DNA from: Haematococcus lacustris
Lineage: Eukaryota > Chlorophyta > Chlorophyceae > Chlamydomonadales > Haematococcaceae
Length of the DNA stretch: 64,000 nt
Direction of reading: 5' to 3'
Assembly (NCBI GenBank): GCA_030144725.1
Contig: JASKMD010000010.1
Coordinates: 1,804,347 to 1,868,346, forward strand
Shown here: piece by piece, positions 1 to 11,900 of the stretch
Layout of the letters: the number at the start of each line of letters is the position of its first letter
Position numbering within the stretch: the first letter of the stretch is position 1
Position numbers and translations under genes: made by a program
Notes under the pieces: generated by a model
The model's database searches: none
What the model was told of the DNA's origin: nothing
The model's input: only the letters and a program-made list of their open reading frames with translations

Positions 1-519
1 AAGTTTGCTCTGGAGAGAGGCGGCCGGCCAGTTGGGTGTCTCCAGTGTGGCAGTGTGGTTTTGCAGAGAGAGCTTTTGGTGCTAAGTTTGTGGCGGGCTA
101 CCGCGGGTGCACAGATGGAGACGGCGGGGCGGGGCGGGGCGGGGCGGGGCCAATGCAACATGTAACGTGACACGGATTCGAACGCTCCCTACTAGGTAGA
201 TTGTCAGTAGATTTGAAGCCTGCGCAAACATGTTGGGCAACCAGTCGCGACACTGCATACATTAACTGCCTTACCTGGGTTGCATGCCCCGGATGAATGG
301 ACGGAGTCGTGTGGATGCATGAATGTGTGTACCCACATGGGCAACGTTTCTCGCGGCCGAGCCGATACGAAATGTAACCCCATACACCCGTACCCCGAGC
401 CTGTGCTGATATCGCCAGTGCTAACAGCGCGGTCAGCTAGCGACAGCTCACGTTTTGCACCCTGCTTAGTACCTGCAGCGGATTGGTGTAAATCTGTGCA
501 TGCGCGGCGTTCCCCCGCA
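1..519. other. Upstream region without recognisable gene
   Basis: I see no coding segment with convincing family similarity here. The stretch contains a short GGGGC run and lies immediately upstream of the proposed start of the Bet1-like SNARE gene, so it probably holds that gene's promoter and 5' UTR. Open frames on both strands are short and unlike any protein I know. Confidence 0.5.
126..150 (+). repeat. (GGGGC)5 microsatellite
   Basis: Five perfect GGGGC pentamers. The same pentamer forms a 41-copy array in a SAE1 intron at 36146-36350. It lies about 370 bp upstream of the proposed SNARE start codon and could act as a GC box, but that is only inference. Confidence 0.9.
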
Positions 520-3500
520 ATGACGTCCTGGCAAGGCGGGGGAGGCTTCACGTCCAGGTGTGCAGGCTTGCGTCCAGGTGTCCAGGTGCTATCTCAGCTC
601 AGGTGTTGTTGCCGCATGCCAGCTCAGGTCATGCAGCAGTGACAGCCATGCCTGCCTTGCTGGACCTGCTGTGGCTGCCTACTGCTGGCGAAGCAAAGCG
701 CATGGATGCACCAGCATCACGGCAGCAGTAGCTGCTTGGCGTTTACCGCTGAAACCACAGCATGCTGATTTTGTTCCAGCACAGCTACAGCTTCTAGGCG
801 TTCAAAGATACGTCGATCCGGCCAGCCACTGTTCGGCGTCTATGTCGTGCGCAGGGGTGGGTTGAGTGCCAGGCCGGGCAACACCGGTGGACCTGAGCAG
901 GTCCAGATCCAGATAGGCGGCCAGTTCGACTTTGACAGGGAAGTAGAGGGCTTAAGAGCACATGTGGGCAAGATCAAGGAGGTAAGGCGCTTGGCACAGT
1001 GCTGGGTGCCCAGATGTGTGGGAATGCAGAGCAGGCACATCCCTGCACGTCCACCCAGGGCAAGAATAGTCTAGCTGTTGTCACTCCAGGCTCTGGTGAG
1101 CTGCAAGTACCCAGCCTGGCACTGTTTCTAATTATGATGTTGGCCCAGAGCACATGCTGAACCCCTTGCCACTTTGACAGGCCACCCAGCTTCTGGTTTA
1201 TGATGTTGGTGAGTGTATGTTGCCGAGTATGATGTTGGCCCAGAGCACATGCTCAGCCCCTTTGACCCACTTTGACAGGCTAGCCAGGCCAGGAACAAGT
1301 TCAGCAGCAGCATGGTTGCAGCCCAGCTGCAGCAGCAGGCAGCGTGGATGCAACAGGGTTGGCGACTGCAGGTCTCCTGAGCAGCTGCAGCATGGTCACC
1401 ACCATTGCAGCGGCAGGGCTGTGGGTCAACACCAGCATAGCTATCACCAAGGCAGTGGTAGGGCGGTGACATAACTAGTGCGGTGACATAACTAGTGCCC
1501 CTTTACTAAGGTTACCTGGGCAATACAACTCAGCCCAGCTTCAGCAGCCAGACCCCCTGGTTGCGGAGCTCTGTGCAGACAGGTACATATACGCCCCCCT
1601 AGAACCTCAACCACCACCTGCTACCAGCCTTGCTGTCAATGGCCTGCCTGCTTGTTTGTTTGCTTGCTTGCCATGCTGTCTACTGATTCCCTGCCTGCTA
1701 GTGTCCTGGCGCGCCTACTGTATGCCAACGCCACCCGTACACAGAGCCACAGTCCAGCATCAGCAGCCAGACTCACAACGGCAGCGGCTAGTGCAGCGAC
1801 GGATCTGTGGCTTTTGACACACCCACTGCACTGAGCTGGCCCAGCACTTATCCTTTTGCATCACGTAAGGTCTTGCAATGGCTGATGGTAGAGCACAGAT
1901 GAGGTAGAGCCTAGCCAATCCCAACCTCAGCCAGGCTGAGCCATGGCATTCTGGGTTCAGGGTCGAAGCGTCACTGGTCAGCAGCGGTGGGAGACACATG
2001 TCATGTACTGAACATGGTGGCAACAAGGGTGTTGGTTCTGCACAGTGCAAGCCATCTGTGTCAGGGTATGGCCATATGGCAAGACGTGCAGGACGATGGG
2101 AACACAGACAGCAGTGTGGTGTCAGGTCATGCAAGCCGCCGGCATCAGGTCATGCAAGCCGCCGGCATCAGGTCATGCAAGCCGCCAGCATCAGGTCATG
2201 CAAGCCGCCGGCATCAGGTCATGCAAGCCGCCGGCATCAGGTCATGCAAGCCGCCAGCATCAGGTCATTCAAGCCGCCAGCATCAGGTCATGCAAGCCGC
2301 CGGCATCAGGTCATGCAAGCCGCCAGCATCAGGTCATGCAAGCCGCCGGCATCAGGTCATGCAAGCCGCCGGCATCAGGTCATGCAAGCCGCCAGCATCA
2401 GGTCATGCAAGCCGCCGGCATCAGGTCATGCAAGCCGCCGGCATCAGGTCATGCAAGCCGCCAGCATCAGGTCATTCAAGCCGCCAGCATCAGGTCATGC
2501 AAGCCGCCGGCATCAGGTCATGCAAGCCGCCGGCATCAGGTCATGCAAGCCGCCGGCATCAGGTCATGGCTGCTTAGGCTAGCTAAGCGGCACCACAACC
2601 ATGCCATGCCACATGCTCATAGACAAGAGGTGCAGCTGATGGTGCAGTCAGTGGGTGCATGCTTCTTTCCCGTCATCTCCCTGCTGCTACCTATTCCTTG
2701 CAGATGACCAAGTTGATCGACGAGGAGCGCAAGCAGCAGGGCGACATCATCAACACCCTGGTGAGCAGCTTCTTGGCACCTTCCGCACCTTCCCACTGCA
2801 CCGCTCCACAGGCATGCCCACGGGCTGATGGGCCCCTGTATGGGCAGCACTGCAGGTGCCAGCTGCTCACCTGTTTTGCTGCACAGCTGCACAGCGCCTC
2901 ACAGGGCAGGGCAGGGCTGTGGGCTATAGGGCCCGTGTCGGCTGGGTGGGGTCCTCCTCACAGCCTCCCATGGCCTTGTTGCCATGTGTCATGGTCGGCA
3001 TCCAGACCGCCATATCCCATAGTAGTATCTGCATTGCACTGCCTATCTGTATCCAGACACTTCCTGGATGGAACCTGCCAGGAGCCCAGCAGCCAGTTGC
3101 ACAGTAGCCAGTAGCAGCCAGGTCAGGTGGAGCCCAGAATGGACCCTGCACTGTCTGTGCAATGCTTCTACGAGTCAAGCCAAAGCTCCTAGAACAAAGC
3201 CCAGGCTCCTCAATAGGCCCTAGGTCCCATGCTCCTACATGCTGACTGGGTCAGCCCCTGCACTGTCTCTGCCACAGCGGCATCCAAATGGGCCCGCATT
3301 GTTGCAGCGCCACCAGCAGCATTCGGTTGTGCCTCTGTGATGTCACCGCTGTGATGTCACACCTGCTGGTTTACCCCTGTGACGTCACCCCTGCAGGAAA
3401 ACACCATGGAGCGGGCACAGATGGCATTGAGGAAGGCGACCCAGCGGCTGAACGTGGCCTACAAGCAGGCAGGCAGCAACCACCTGCTGTTCCTGCTGCT

Positions 3501-3579
3501 GTTTGTGGTGCTGGTGCTGGTGGGAGTGTATGTGTGGCTCAAAGTGTACAGGCTGGGGAAGGGGCTGATAGGGGCATGA
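520..3579 (+). CDS. Bet1-like Qc-SNARE, tail-anchored
   Basis: Membrane-fusion SNARE of the ER/Golgi pathway. Proposed exons: 520-557, 855-981, 2704-2760, 3397-3579; all borders are GT/AG and the phases agree, giving 134 residues. After a Gly-rich N-terminus comes a SNARE helix containing EVEGLRAHVGKIKE and DEERKQQGDIINTL; the first Gln of QQGD or its neighbour is the likely zero-layer residue. A C-terminal hydrophobic anchor (HLLFLLLFVVLVLVGVYVW) ends in a few basic residues. The spacing between KIKE and MERAQ matches plant Bet1-like proteins (At4g14600/At1g29060 type, recalled from memory). The last three exons are solid. Exon 1 (M-T-S-W-Q-G-G-G-G) is chosen only because its phase fits and it supplies an ATG; GTG at 847 is the alternative if there is no upstream exon. 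Intron 2 carries a 23-bp minisatellite. Confidence 0.82.
2128..2565 (+). repeat. 23-bp minisatellite, 19 copies, in SNARE intron
   Basis: Nineteen head-to-tail 23-bp units built around CATGCAAGCCGCC and GCATCAGGT. Two positions vary: G or A after CCGCC, and CATGC versus CATTC. The variant order shows a nine-unit (207-bp) block duplicated in tandem. Because 23 is not a multiple of three, all three plus-strand frames stay open, which produces spurious ORFs near 200 codons. Confidence 0.95.
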
Positions 3580-4328
3580 CCCAAGGCTCGTAGGGAGTGA
3601 GGAAAAATGAGGCTGATGCCAGCTTAGGACATGTGTCGAAGTAAAGACAACTTGCAAGGTGACAGTGGTGTTCGACTTATGCGACCTGCACGGCCTGCAC
3701 GACCTGCACGTGGCTGATTTCCTTTAATCTATGCATTGACGTGCTGGTTGACATCTCATCTGTGGCTCAAAACGAGGATTGCAAGCCCTAATTGTTGTTC
3801 TAGAGTGTCCCCACAAACTCCATAGGGACTACAGAGAAGAGGCTGATGCACCGATGAAGGAACCGTAGAGGCATCAACACCAACGACCATAGTCCCTCGT
3901 GTCGTGCTATGCATGTGCCTGCATGAAATGGAATAATAACGGGCGGACTCCCAGGGTGTCAGCCATGGCGCCTAGTTCGGAAAGATGGTTGTTGCACACC
4001 GGGGGCACCATTATTAATGGCATTAGTCAAGTACGGCTGCCTCTGGCAACCTTGGTCATGACTACTCCTCGCTCCTTTTTGTTACGGGGTAATCAGGCGT
4101 CCCTGCTCACGGGAGAAGAAGCCTAGTATAGGGGCGCTTCGATGTGGGCAGGAATGCAAGAATTCTTGTAGCATCTCACCAACAGCATGGGTGTGCAAGC
4201 ATGCAGATGTGAAAGAGGAAACCAGCTTAGTTCTTCCTTGACGCTGCCTCCTTTGCTTGGCTCGCTTGCGTAGCAGGCCTGCGCGGATCCCGGCGGAGCA
4301 ACTTGCCACATCAAGGAACGCAGCGAGG
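3580..4328. other. Intergenic region, SNARE 3' end to ATP1 start
   Basis: About 750 bp between the SNARE stop codon and the start codon of the ATP synthase alpha gene on the same strand. It must hold the SNARE 3' UTR and the ATP1 promoter and leader. I found no TGTAA signal close to the SNARE stop and no coding segment I recognise. Confidence 0.5.
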
Positions 4329-7300
4329 ATGCGGAAGTCTGCTGCCACTCTGCTCAGGGCAGGTATGCCGCCCTATACCAGCTTGCGATGAGAATACATC
4401 ATTAGTTCCTCTCGCCATTGGCTGCTGCTCGGCGCGGATGCCTTCGGGCTCTGTTCGTCGTCAGCGACGTTTGCTAGTATCGACCAGATTGCGTAAAGGC
4501 TGCCGATCAAAGCAGCAATGCCGTCTTGTCTGTCCACGCAGGCTTGCAGCGCCTCACATCCGCCTCCAGGTAGGCAGCGTCGCCCAGCCTACCGCTCACA
4601 GCAGAAATCTGTAGTGTAAATCTGCTTCGGGCCGACTGAGTTGCGCAATTGACTGAGCGTGATGTGACCGTTCTATTGATCGTGCAGTGCGGTAGAGGGC
4701 TCACCACGATGGGCTCAGGTGAGCTGCAATTTGGACCGCCAGGGATCTAATCAAATGCGGGGCTTGCGCGCTTCGCGCACCATTTGCATGTCGTGTGTCA
4801 GACGACATGCGCTGACCCTGAGTCTTAGGCAGCCATGCTGCTGGGGCAGATACCCAGGTTTGGCTGGCATGCCCCAGCTCCAGCAATGACACATGTCAGG
4901 TGTTTCAAAGTCTGCAGGCAGTCAGCTGTCTTGTGCACTGCTGGCCCTTACGTCACTAGGTCCTGGGAGTAGCTCGCAGCTATGCAGCGGAGGCGCTCAA
5001 GCCCAAGTTCAGCAGCAAGTACCTGATCCAGCATGTGAGCCAGAAGCTCATCCCTGCCGTCAAGGAGTTTGAGAAGAGCTACCAGCCACCAGTGACACAC
5101 CTGGGGCGAGTGCTGTCCGTGGGAGATGGTATTGCCCGCGTCTATGGTCTCAAGAGCGTGCAGGTGCGGTGCAGCGCTTGTGAACCCCAGTTGTAGAGGG
5201 GGCTTAAGGAGGTTGGAGCCAGCGTGCCAGGGTCAGGTTCCCAGCATCCAGTGTGCAACAAGTCAGGGTCAAGGGCTCAAGGTCAGGGGTACAGTGGGGT
5301 GGGTAGATAGATGTGGGTGGGTGGTGGTGCCATGGGCATAATGTATCAAGGTTGGTGCTGCAGGGTGCACATGGGGCAATCTGGAGAGTTAGCTAAACGC
5401 AGGCAAGGCCCCGGTGCAGCATGGCTGCGCCCCCTGCCCGCACTGAACCACTTCTTTTCCAACTGCACCCGTCATCATGCTGCTATGCCAGAGGTTATGA
5501 AGGAGTTATTCTTTTGAATAGTATGGTATGCCTTGCAATGTTTGACCTCAAGCACCAGCCTAGAAAGCTTGTCCCTGCCCTGCCCTGCCCTGCCCTGCCC
5601 TGCCCTGCCCTGCCCTGCCCTGCCCTGCCCTGCCCTGCCCTGCCCTGCCCTACGTTTGCAAGCTTCCTCTACCACCCTGCTGCCCCGCAGGCTGGTGAGC
5701 TGGTGTGCTTTGACAGCGGGGTGAAGGGCATGGCCCTGAACTTGCAGTCAGACCACGTGGGTGTGGTGGTGTTTGGCAATGACAGTGCCATCCACCAGGG
5801 CGACCTGGTGTACCGCACGGGGCAGATTGTGAACGTGCCCATTGGACCCGGCACCCTAGGCCGTGTCACGGATGCCCTGGGCCAGCCCATTGATGGCAAG
5901 GTGCGGGAGACATGGCAAGCATGCTGATGTTCGTGACTGCTTTTGTTGCTCAGATTGGGGCCTGTTTGGGCAAGTTGGGCTTGTCTGCATGAGGCAGAGT
6001 TTTGTTTTGCCTTGCCTCTGTGCTGAGTAGCATGACATGCTCTTGCACATAGATGGCATGGTGATGCGCCTAAGCTAGGCTTATGTTGACAGCTGTCAGG
6101 CACTGGATGCTTATCACCTGCAATTGCTCATTGAGCTCAGCACCAGCAATAAAGATGGAAGATGGGACATCAGGGTACAATGCCAGGCAGATGAATGGTG
6201 GTGCCAGTAGCCCTTAGCACCAGCCCTTAGCATCAGCCCTCAGCATCAGCCCTTAGCATCAGCCCTTAGCATCAGCCCTCAGCTGCTGAATGATGTGGCA
6301 TCAATCAGTCATGTGGTGTGGTGTGCCGCTATGCCTGCAGGGTCCTCTCACCAACGTGCGTTCCAGCCTGGTGGAGGTGAAGGCACCAGGTGAGGATGGG
6401 GGCTAGGGAGGCTGCTGCCTGCCAGGGAAGAGTGCCTCATCACAGGGAGGCATGGGGCACAAGGCTGTCACTGCTGCTGGCATCATACTGGCAGCTTCGG
6501 AAGGTGCTTCACTGTCATTTTTGCTGAGTGAAACGGCCTTAGTGTGAGAGTGTAAGAGTATGAGGCATCGTGCAATAAAGCAGGACAAGGCAGGCCAAGT
6601 GAGGGCACAGGCTGCTGGTGGCTGTCAGGGCGGCGGCAGCTCTAGGGGGCCAGCTGGAAAACCCACTCTTGCCAGGGTCCCAGTCAAGGGCCAGCCCAGC
6701 TCTAGACCCTCATACTTTGCCACCTTTGTCAGCCGAAGGTAGCAGGTATGGCCTGTTGGCAAGGCCCCGTACCCCAGATAAGGCGGAGTGGGTATATGAC
6801 TTGTCAGTAAGGCTCTGCACCCTGCATGAGGCGGAGGTGTTGACGTTGACGCTCCTACTGACGCGCTGCCGCTGCTGCGCCCCAGGCATTGTGGCCCGCC
6901 AGTCTGTGCGCGAGCCCCTGTACACCGGCGTGAAGGCGGTGGACGCCCTGGTGCCTATCGGCCGTGGCCAGCGCGAGCTCATCATCGGCGATCGCCAGAC
7001 CGGCAAAACTGCCATCGCAGTGGACTGCATCCTGCACCAGAAGGCCTGCAATGAGCTGACCCACAAGAACAACCGCGTGTACTGCGTGTACGTGGCCATT
7101 GGTCAGAAGCGCTCTACGGTCGCTCAGCTAGTCAAGCTGTTCCAGCAGGCCGGCGCGCTCAAGTTCACCATCATCGTGTCCGCAACCGCGTCGGACGCCG
7201 CGCCCCTCCAATTCCTGGCCCCTTACTCCGCCTGTGCCATGGCCGAGTACTTCCGTGACACTGGCAAACACGCGCTCATCATCTACGATGACCTGTCCAA

Positions 7301-8225
7301 GCAGTCGGTGGCGTACCGGCAGATGTCGCTGCTGCTGCGCCGCCCACCCGGACGCGAGGCCTTCCCTGGTGACGTGTTCTACCTGCACTCGCGCCTGCTG
7401 GAGCGCGCGGCCAAGATGAGCAAGGCCATGGGCGGTGGCTCGCTCACCGCCTTCCCTGTCATTGAGACCCAGGCCGGTGACGTGTCTGCCTACATCGCCA
7501 CCAACGTGATTTCCATCACAGACGGCCAGATCTTCTTGGAGACGGAGCTGTTCTACAAGGGTATCCGCCCGGCCTTGAACGTCGGTCTGTCCGTGTCACG
7601 TGTCGGGTCCGCAGCCCAGTTCCCAGCCATGAAGCAGGTGCGCAGTGAGAGGTTCACCACTCCATGCATGACTGTCATGCTTGCAGGCTTGCCTGGGTTG
7701 TGAGCATGCCTTTGCTGTGAGCTGGGAAAAAGTGGGTCCTTGTCATGCTAAACTCTGCACACTGCACTTATGTGCATGTGCAAGGGAGTAGGAGTGGTGC
7801 AAGCATGGTTCGAGGGTGCGTTGCTGGGCTGTTCCTGGTGCACCGCAATGCTGCAGGTGGCTGGTACCCTCAAGCTGGAGCTGGCCCAGTACCGTGAGGT
7901 GGCAGCATTTGCCCAGTTCGGCTCTGACCTGGACGCCGCGACCCAATATGTGCTAGAGCGCGGCGCCCGGCTGACGGAGATCCTGAAGCAGCGCCAGTTC
8001 AACCCCATGCCAATCGAGCAACAGGTGGTCGTGGTGTATGCCGCGACCAAGGGCTACATGGACAAGGTCGCGGTCAGTGACATCACCGCTGCCGAGGCCG
8101 CGGTGCTGAAGCACGTGAACCCTGCGGTGTACAAGGTCCTCAAGGCCAACAACAAGATTTCGCCGCAGCTCAACCAGCACCTGCACTTGCAGCTCACCAG
8201 CGTGCCAATGCCTACGAAGGCTTGA
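4329..8225 (+). CDS. ATP1: Mitochondrial ATP synthase F1 subunit alpha
   Basis: Non-catalytic nucleotide-binding subunit of the mitochondrial F1 head. Seven exons: 4329-4362, 4542-4569, 4980-5163, 5691-5900, 6341-6389, 6886-7637, 7857-8225. All are GT/AG with matching phases, giving 541 residues, normal for the family. Exons 1 and 2 encode a typical mitochondrial presequence starting [10 protein letters not shown], rich in Arg, Ser, Ala and Leu without acids; it joins in phase to [10 protein letters not shown], the start of the mature region. The beta-barrel ([14 protein letters not shown]), Walker A GDRQTGKT at about 203-210, the IIYDDLSKQ strand and the signature [16 protein letters not shown] are all intact. 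The sequence is close to Chlamydomonas mitochondrial alpha as I remember it. Convergent with the PheRS alpha gene. Introns 3 and 5 carry short tandem repeats. Confidence 0.97.
5573..5651 (+). repeat. (CCCTG)n microsatellite in ATP1 intron 3
   Basis: About 16 uninterrupted CCCTG pentamers, ending some 40 bp before the acceptor of exon 4. The C-rich strand is the sense strand of the transcript. Confidence 0.93.
6208..6285 (+). repeat. 13-bp tandem repeat in ATP1 intron 5-proximal region
   Basis: Six units of about 13 bp related to CAGCCCTTAGCAT, with T/C variation in the middle, located in the intron between exons 4 and 5 of ATP1. Confidence 0.85.
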
Positions 8226-8405
8226 GCAATAGTCGAGCGGTAGAGGGCAGAGGGCTGTGTGCACGCGATGAAGGGGCGAGCTGGCTGCGATGCCACCACG
8301 ACACTGCTCTAGGGTGATGTGTTTTGTGCGGGATGTTATATGTTGTGCGGACATGCGCACGTGAAGGCTTGTCCCATCTGCAATGAGATGGAATCAGTGC
8401 TGTGA

Positions 8406-8580
8406 CACGACGTCGAAAAGACGACGTCCGTCGTCTACATGTTGTCCTGACGTCTCAACCACCCGTCATTCGTCGGTCAATTCGCAGACATGTAAATCGT
8501 AGACGGGTCGATTGCCGTCTGCAGACGACGGGACAATCCGTCTTTCGTCTGTCCGTCTATAGTCTAGGCTTTTCGTCTCC
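8406..8580. other. GTC/GAC-rich palindromic segment
   Basis: A 175-bp stretch just past the ATP1 stop codon with an unusual density of GAC/GTC words. It contains small perfect palindromes: GACGTC twice, AGACGAC-GTCC-GTCGTCT, and GTCTGCAGAC. The ends share CGAAAAG in inverted orientation (left near 8412, right near 8573). It could be a small non-autonomous inverted-repeat element or a structured 3' UTR. No coding content. Confidence 0.5.
8491..8495 (+). terminator. TGTAA poly(A) signal candidate for ATP1
   Basis: TGTAA, the poly(A) signal typical of volvocine and related green algae, lies 266 nt downstream of the ATP1 stop codon on the sense strand. Confidence 0.55.
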
Positions 8581-8833
8581 ACAGCCCTGGATGGAATGCC
8601 ATGTCATGTCAGCCTTGCGCTTGGGCCTTGCCGTCATTACGTTTCTCTGACAGCTTCCACCTCATTCCATCAGCACGCATGATCATCAGGCGAAGTCCAG
8701 CCAGCACAGGGCTTCCTGTGCGACAGGATTTGCCCCCATGGGCTCAGGCCTGACCAGCATGCTATGAAGCGCACATCTGCATCAACAGCGCCCAAGGTAG
8801 CGTTGCATTGGCGCTCCAGCTCCCCCTCCACTG

Positions 8834-8838
8834 TTACA
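8834..8838 (-). terminator. TGTAA poly(A) signal candidate for PheRS alpha
   Basis: TTACA on the plus strand reads TGTAA in the sense direction, about 72 nt after the PheRS alpha stop codon. Together with the ATP1 signal at 8491 it leaves a compact convergent intergenic region. Confidence 0.55.
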
Positions 8839-8909
8839 AGCTGTCTGCCAGCTCCTACCCATCCCTGCCTTCGCCTGCTGCCCTTCCCCCTTGTTCTGGT
8901 CTACCCGCG

Positions 8910-11900
8910 CTACAGGCCTAGCCTGCAGATGGGGTTCCTCTTGATCAGGGACAGGTTCACACGGTGGCCAAACAGGTCTCGGATGTTGTCGATGCCATAC
9001 AAGATCATTGTGGGTCGCTCCTGCAACCACCATGACCACAACCCATGCACAAATTAGTTGCATGCGTGTATGACCTGGCTTCAGATGGTGAATACCGTGC
9101 CTGTCACTCCGTGCTAAGCATGACAGCACCTTGCAGTATGCATGCTCGCAAGGGGGAGGGGTGTGTGAGGCAAGTGGCATGGGTGTGGGCTGGTGGCAAC
9201 TGGAGGGTGATGCACATGGCCAACCACATAAACCGGACACAAGCTCCAGGTATGGTGTGGTTAAGTGTGGGTCTAGGCATAAGTGCTGAAGCTTGTGTCG
9301 GGTTTGTGCTACCGGACCCCTGCCCAAGGTCAACGACCGGCTGCCCAAGGTTGAGTGTGGGTCTAGGCATGAGTGGTGAAGGAAGGCGTGCCGTGATGAT
9401 GAGCACCACCACCTGTGTGGTGCATGCTGCCTGTGCCCAGCTGCCAATGCTGGCAAAGCTGCCAATGCTTGCGGTGCTGCCAATGCTGGCAAAGCTGCCA
9501 ATGCTGCTGGCCCTCACCAGGGACAGGCCCCAGGCAATGACATTCACGTCCTCTGGCAGCCCCATGGGCCGCAACATCTCCGGCCTGAACATGCCGCTGT
9601 TGCCCACCTGCAGGGCCACAGGTGAAGTAGGTAAGTAGGTGCACCCTGAAGTAGGTAAGTAGAGAGGTGGAGTGGTGAGTGTGATAGAGCCTGAGAGGTG
9701 AGTGTGATGGAGCCTGAGAGGAAAGTTACAAACCCTACACTCTGCTCCCACCTTCCTGGACGCAGTCAGACACGGCCTGCCCAGCTCTGTTGGCTACTGC
9801 TGTGCTATGGTGGCAATGCTGTGCTGAGGGCACACACCCCACTGGGCGCTTGTGAGCAAGCAGACGAAGGTGCTATGCTGCCATACTGGGTGGTGGTGGT
9901 GGTGGTGGTGGCGGCAGGCAGCAGCAGCAGCGTGGGCCGCAGCGGCAGCGCACCTCCATCCACTTCTTCAAGCCCTCGCTGTAAGAGAAGATCTCCATGG
10001 ATGGCTCTGTATACGGGTTGTAGGCGGGCTTGAAGCGCAGCTTGGGTAGGCCCAGCCGGGTAAAGAACTGTGGCCCTCACCCCATGCACATCACCCTTAT
10101 CACACTTAGGGTATATGCACATGCTTGTCACAGAGACATAGAGCAGCACACACTGCACGGCCTGCCCTGCTCAGCTGCAGCTCCATGGTGACATGGGCAG
10201 CAGCTGCATGCGGGTTAAAGGCGTTGCGCGATGGCTACCGTTAGCATCTCTGCTCAGCACTGCACTGCAATCCTCGGCTCACCACAACCAGCAAACCCTG
10301 ACAGTCAAAGCAGTGTCCCACACTGCCCTTGTACACTGCCCTCAGTGAATGAGATCCTAGGGATGAGTAGTCATAGGGTAGAGTGGGTAAAGTGCACAGG
10401 AAGAGTGAAAAGCTTGTGGTCAGAGCAGCTTCCCCACAGTGCCTTTAATAGCCTGTCCATGGCTTGCAACAGATATCACAATAAGTGTGATGCTAGGGTG
10501 AGGGTTAAGATTGCCAGTTCCAGGCTCTCATGGGAAGGACTCCCCTGCTGCTCACCCCAAGGGCATGAGATGAGTGAGGGCAAGTGAGGGTGGGTGGGTT
10601 AGGTTGACCTGGAGGGCATCACACATCACACACACCTCATGCAGCACCCCGATGAGGTGACCCAGAGTGAGACCGCGGTCACACACCAGCCCCTCCACCT
10701 GCAGCCAGCCAGGCGGCGGTGTGGATGAGCATGGCATGGGGGTGCCAACCCTGACCCCGACCCCGACCCCTACCGCTTGCTCAGACCTTGCCCATTGGCT
10801 CTTCTTTGGGCCTGCCCCTTCTGCCCCTGCCCCCTTATCCTACCCCTGCCCTTCCCACCACCCATACCCCTGCCCCCCTGCCCTTCCCACCACCCATACC
10901 CCTGCCCCCCTGCCCTTCCCACCACCCATACCCCTGCCCCCCTGCCCTTCCCACCACCCATACCCCTGCCCCCCTGCCCTTCCCACCACCCATACCCCTG
11001 CCCCCCTGCCCTTCCCACCACCCATACCCCTGCCCCCCTGCCCTTCCCACCACCCATACCCCTGCCCCCCTGCCCTTCCCACCACCCATACCCCTGCCCC
11101 CCTGCCCTTCCCACCACCCATACCCCTGCCCCCCTGCCCTTCCCACCACCCATACCCCTGCCCCCCTGCCCTTCCCACCACCCATACCCCTGCCCCCCTG
11201 CCCTTCCCACCACCCATACCCCTGCCCCCCTGCCCTTCCCACCACCCATACCCCTGCCCCCCTGCCCTTCCCACCACCCATACCCCTGCCCCCCTGCCCT
11301 TCCCACCACCCATACCCCTGCCCCCCTGCCCTTCCCACCACCCATACCCCTGCCCCCCTGCCCTTCCCACCACCCATACCCCTGCCCCCCTGCCCTTCCC
11401 ACCACCCATACCCCTGCCCCCCTGCCCTTCCCACCACCCATACCCCTGCCCCCCTGCCCTTCCCACCACCCATACCCCTGCCCCCCTGCCCTTCCCACCA
11501 CCCATACCCCTGCCCCCCTGCCCTTCCCACCACCCATACCCCTGCCCCCCTGCCCTTCCCACCACCCATACCCCTGCCCCCCTGCCCTTCCCACCACCCA
11601 TACCCCTGCCCCCCTGCCCTTCCCACCACCCATACCCCTGCCCCCCTGCCCTTCCCACCACCCATACCCCTGCCCCCCTGCCCTTCCCACCACCCATACC
11701 CCTGCCCCCCTGCCCTTCCCACCACCCATACCCCTGCCCCCCTGCCCTTCCCACCACCCATACCCCTGCCCCCCTGCCCTTCCCACCACCCATACCCCTG
11801 CCCCCCTGCCCTTCCCACCACCCATACCCCTGCCCCCCTGCCCTTCCCACCACCCATACCCCTGCCCCCCTGCCCTTCCCACCACCCATACCCCTGCCCC

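Noticed and set aside
2128..2565. CRISPR-like array
   Set aside because: Units are head-to-tail with no unique spacers, inside a spliceosomal intron of a eukaryotic gene.
1987..2707. Three overlapping plus-strand frames near 200 codons with Ser/His/Ala repeats
   Set aside because: They come from the 23-bp minisatellite in the SNARE intron.
4082..4348. Minus-strand 88-codon frame antisense to ATP1 exon 1
   Set aside because: No ATG, no similarity, and it covers the ATP1 start region.
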